In this document: positions 60,695 to 60,737 of the stretch, one piece after another
Position numbering within the stretch: the stretch's first letter is position 1
Layout of the letters: each line of letters begins with the position of its first letter
NCBI GenBank assembly: GCA_022396035.1
Contig: JAIOXO010000009.1
Location: 1-60,737 of the forward strand
Origin: Actinomycetes bacterium
Lineage (GTDB): Bacteria > Actinomycetota > Humimicrobiia > Humimicrobiales > Humimicrobiaceae
Direction of reading: 5' to 3'
Length of the DNA stretch: 60,737 nucleotides
Translations under genes and position numbers: made by a program
Notes under the pieces: generated by a model
The model's input: only the letters and a program-made list of their open reading frames with translations
Told to the model about the DNA's origin: nothing
The model's database searches: none

Positions 60695-60737
60695 CTTTTT
60701 AAGCCAAAAAAAATAAACAACCTGGACAAATTTATAT

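Overview
This 60.7 kb window looks like a chromosomal segment of a strictly anaerobic, Gram-positive-type bacterium of moderate-to-low GC with many ATA, AGA and AGG codons. The gene set includes a ferredoxin/NADH-linked HdrCBA-FlxDCBA module, a tungsten-type aldehyde:ferredoxin oxidoreductase, MinD/NifX metal-cluster genes, lipoproteins, DacA, SpoVS, RNase Y and a LexA/SOS system with Bacillus-type boxes. An FHA (GarA-like), MerR (FtsR-like) and DUF151 nuclease neighbourhood resembles the garA-Rv1828-Rv1829 block of Actinobacteria. My best guess is therefore a deep, anaerobic actinobacterial lineage, with a deep Firmicutes-like lineage as the alternative. This is inference; no 16S rRNA gene is present.

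Layout. (1) 1-9.9 kb, + strand: a metal-cluster island with three Gly-rich DUF5320 proteins, an Mrp ATPase, a flavoredoxin, an MBL-fold enzyme, a radical SAM protein, two NifX-like proteins, a DUF134 regulator, two MinD-type ATPases with ferredoxin domains and a DUF89 protein. It is interrupted by an IS110/IS1111-type element whose transposase is followed by a highly folded non-coding stretch, a candidate bridge/seek RNA. (2) 10.0-18.8 kb: hdrC-hdrB-hdrA-flxD-flxC-flxB-flxA plus hypA. HdrA carries an inserted GltD/NfnB-like module. Together these should form an electron-bifurcating NAD(P)H/ferredoxin/thiol-disulfide complex. (3) 18.9-28.6 kb: an SDR enzyme, then a folded leader RNA ending in a terminator just ahead of rny, followed by rny-GHKL ATPase-spoVS-miaB-miaA-dapF-dapL-hflX. 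(4) 28.6-33 kb: lexA, ilvC, a LysM/YneA-like SOS gene with two LexA boxes, an MFS transporter and dut. The lexA operator is embedded in the terminator hairpin of ilvC.

(5) 33.4-45.3 kb, - strand: a catabolic operon under a LacI-family repressor. It encodes a GntR regulator, a ribose-type ABC transporter (permease, lipoprotein, ATPase), an aldehyde:ferredoxin oxidoreductase, two MtaA/UroD-fold proteins and an L-fucose isomerase-family enzyme, and it ends in a strong hairpin. This combination suggests uptake and breakdown of a (possibly O-methylated) deoxysugar, with aldehyde oxidation feeding ferredoxin; the substrate is a hypothesis. (6) 45.3-60.7 kb, - strand: core genes. They are a serine-acetyltransferase-like protein, a small PD-(D/E)XK-like protein, DUF151 nuclease, hpt, YerB-like lipoprotein, dacA, MerR, FHA, phosphohexomutase, tRNA-Pro(GGG), gpsA, der, a DUF512 radical SAM protein lacking its PDZ domain, ispH, plsC, cmk, aroA and tyrA.

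The items most worth a second look are the candidate bridge RNA downstream of the IS110-type transposase, the unclassified leader RNA in front of rny, the combined terminator/promoter/operator between ilvC and lexA, the HdrA-GltD/Flx complex, and the AOR-UroD-UroD-FucI sugar operon.
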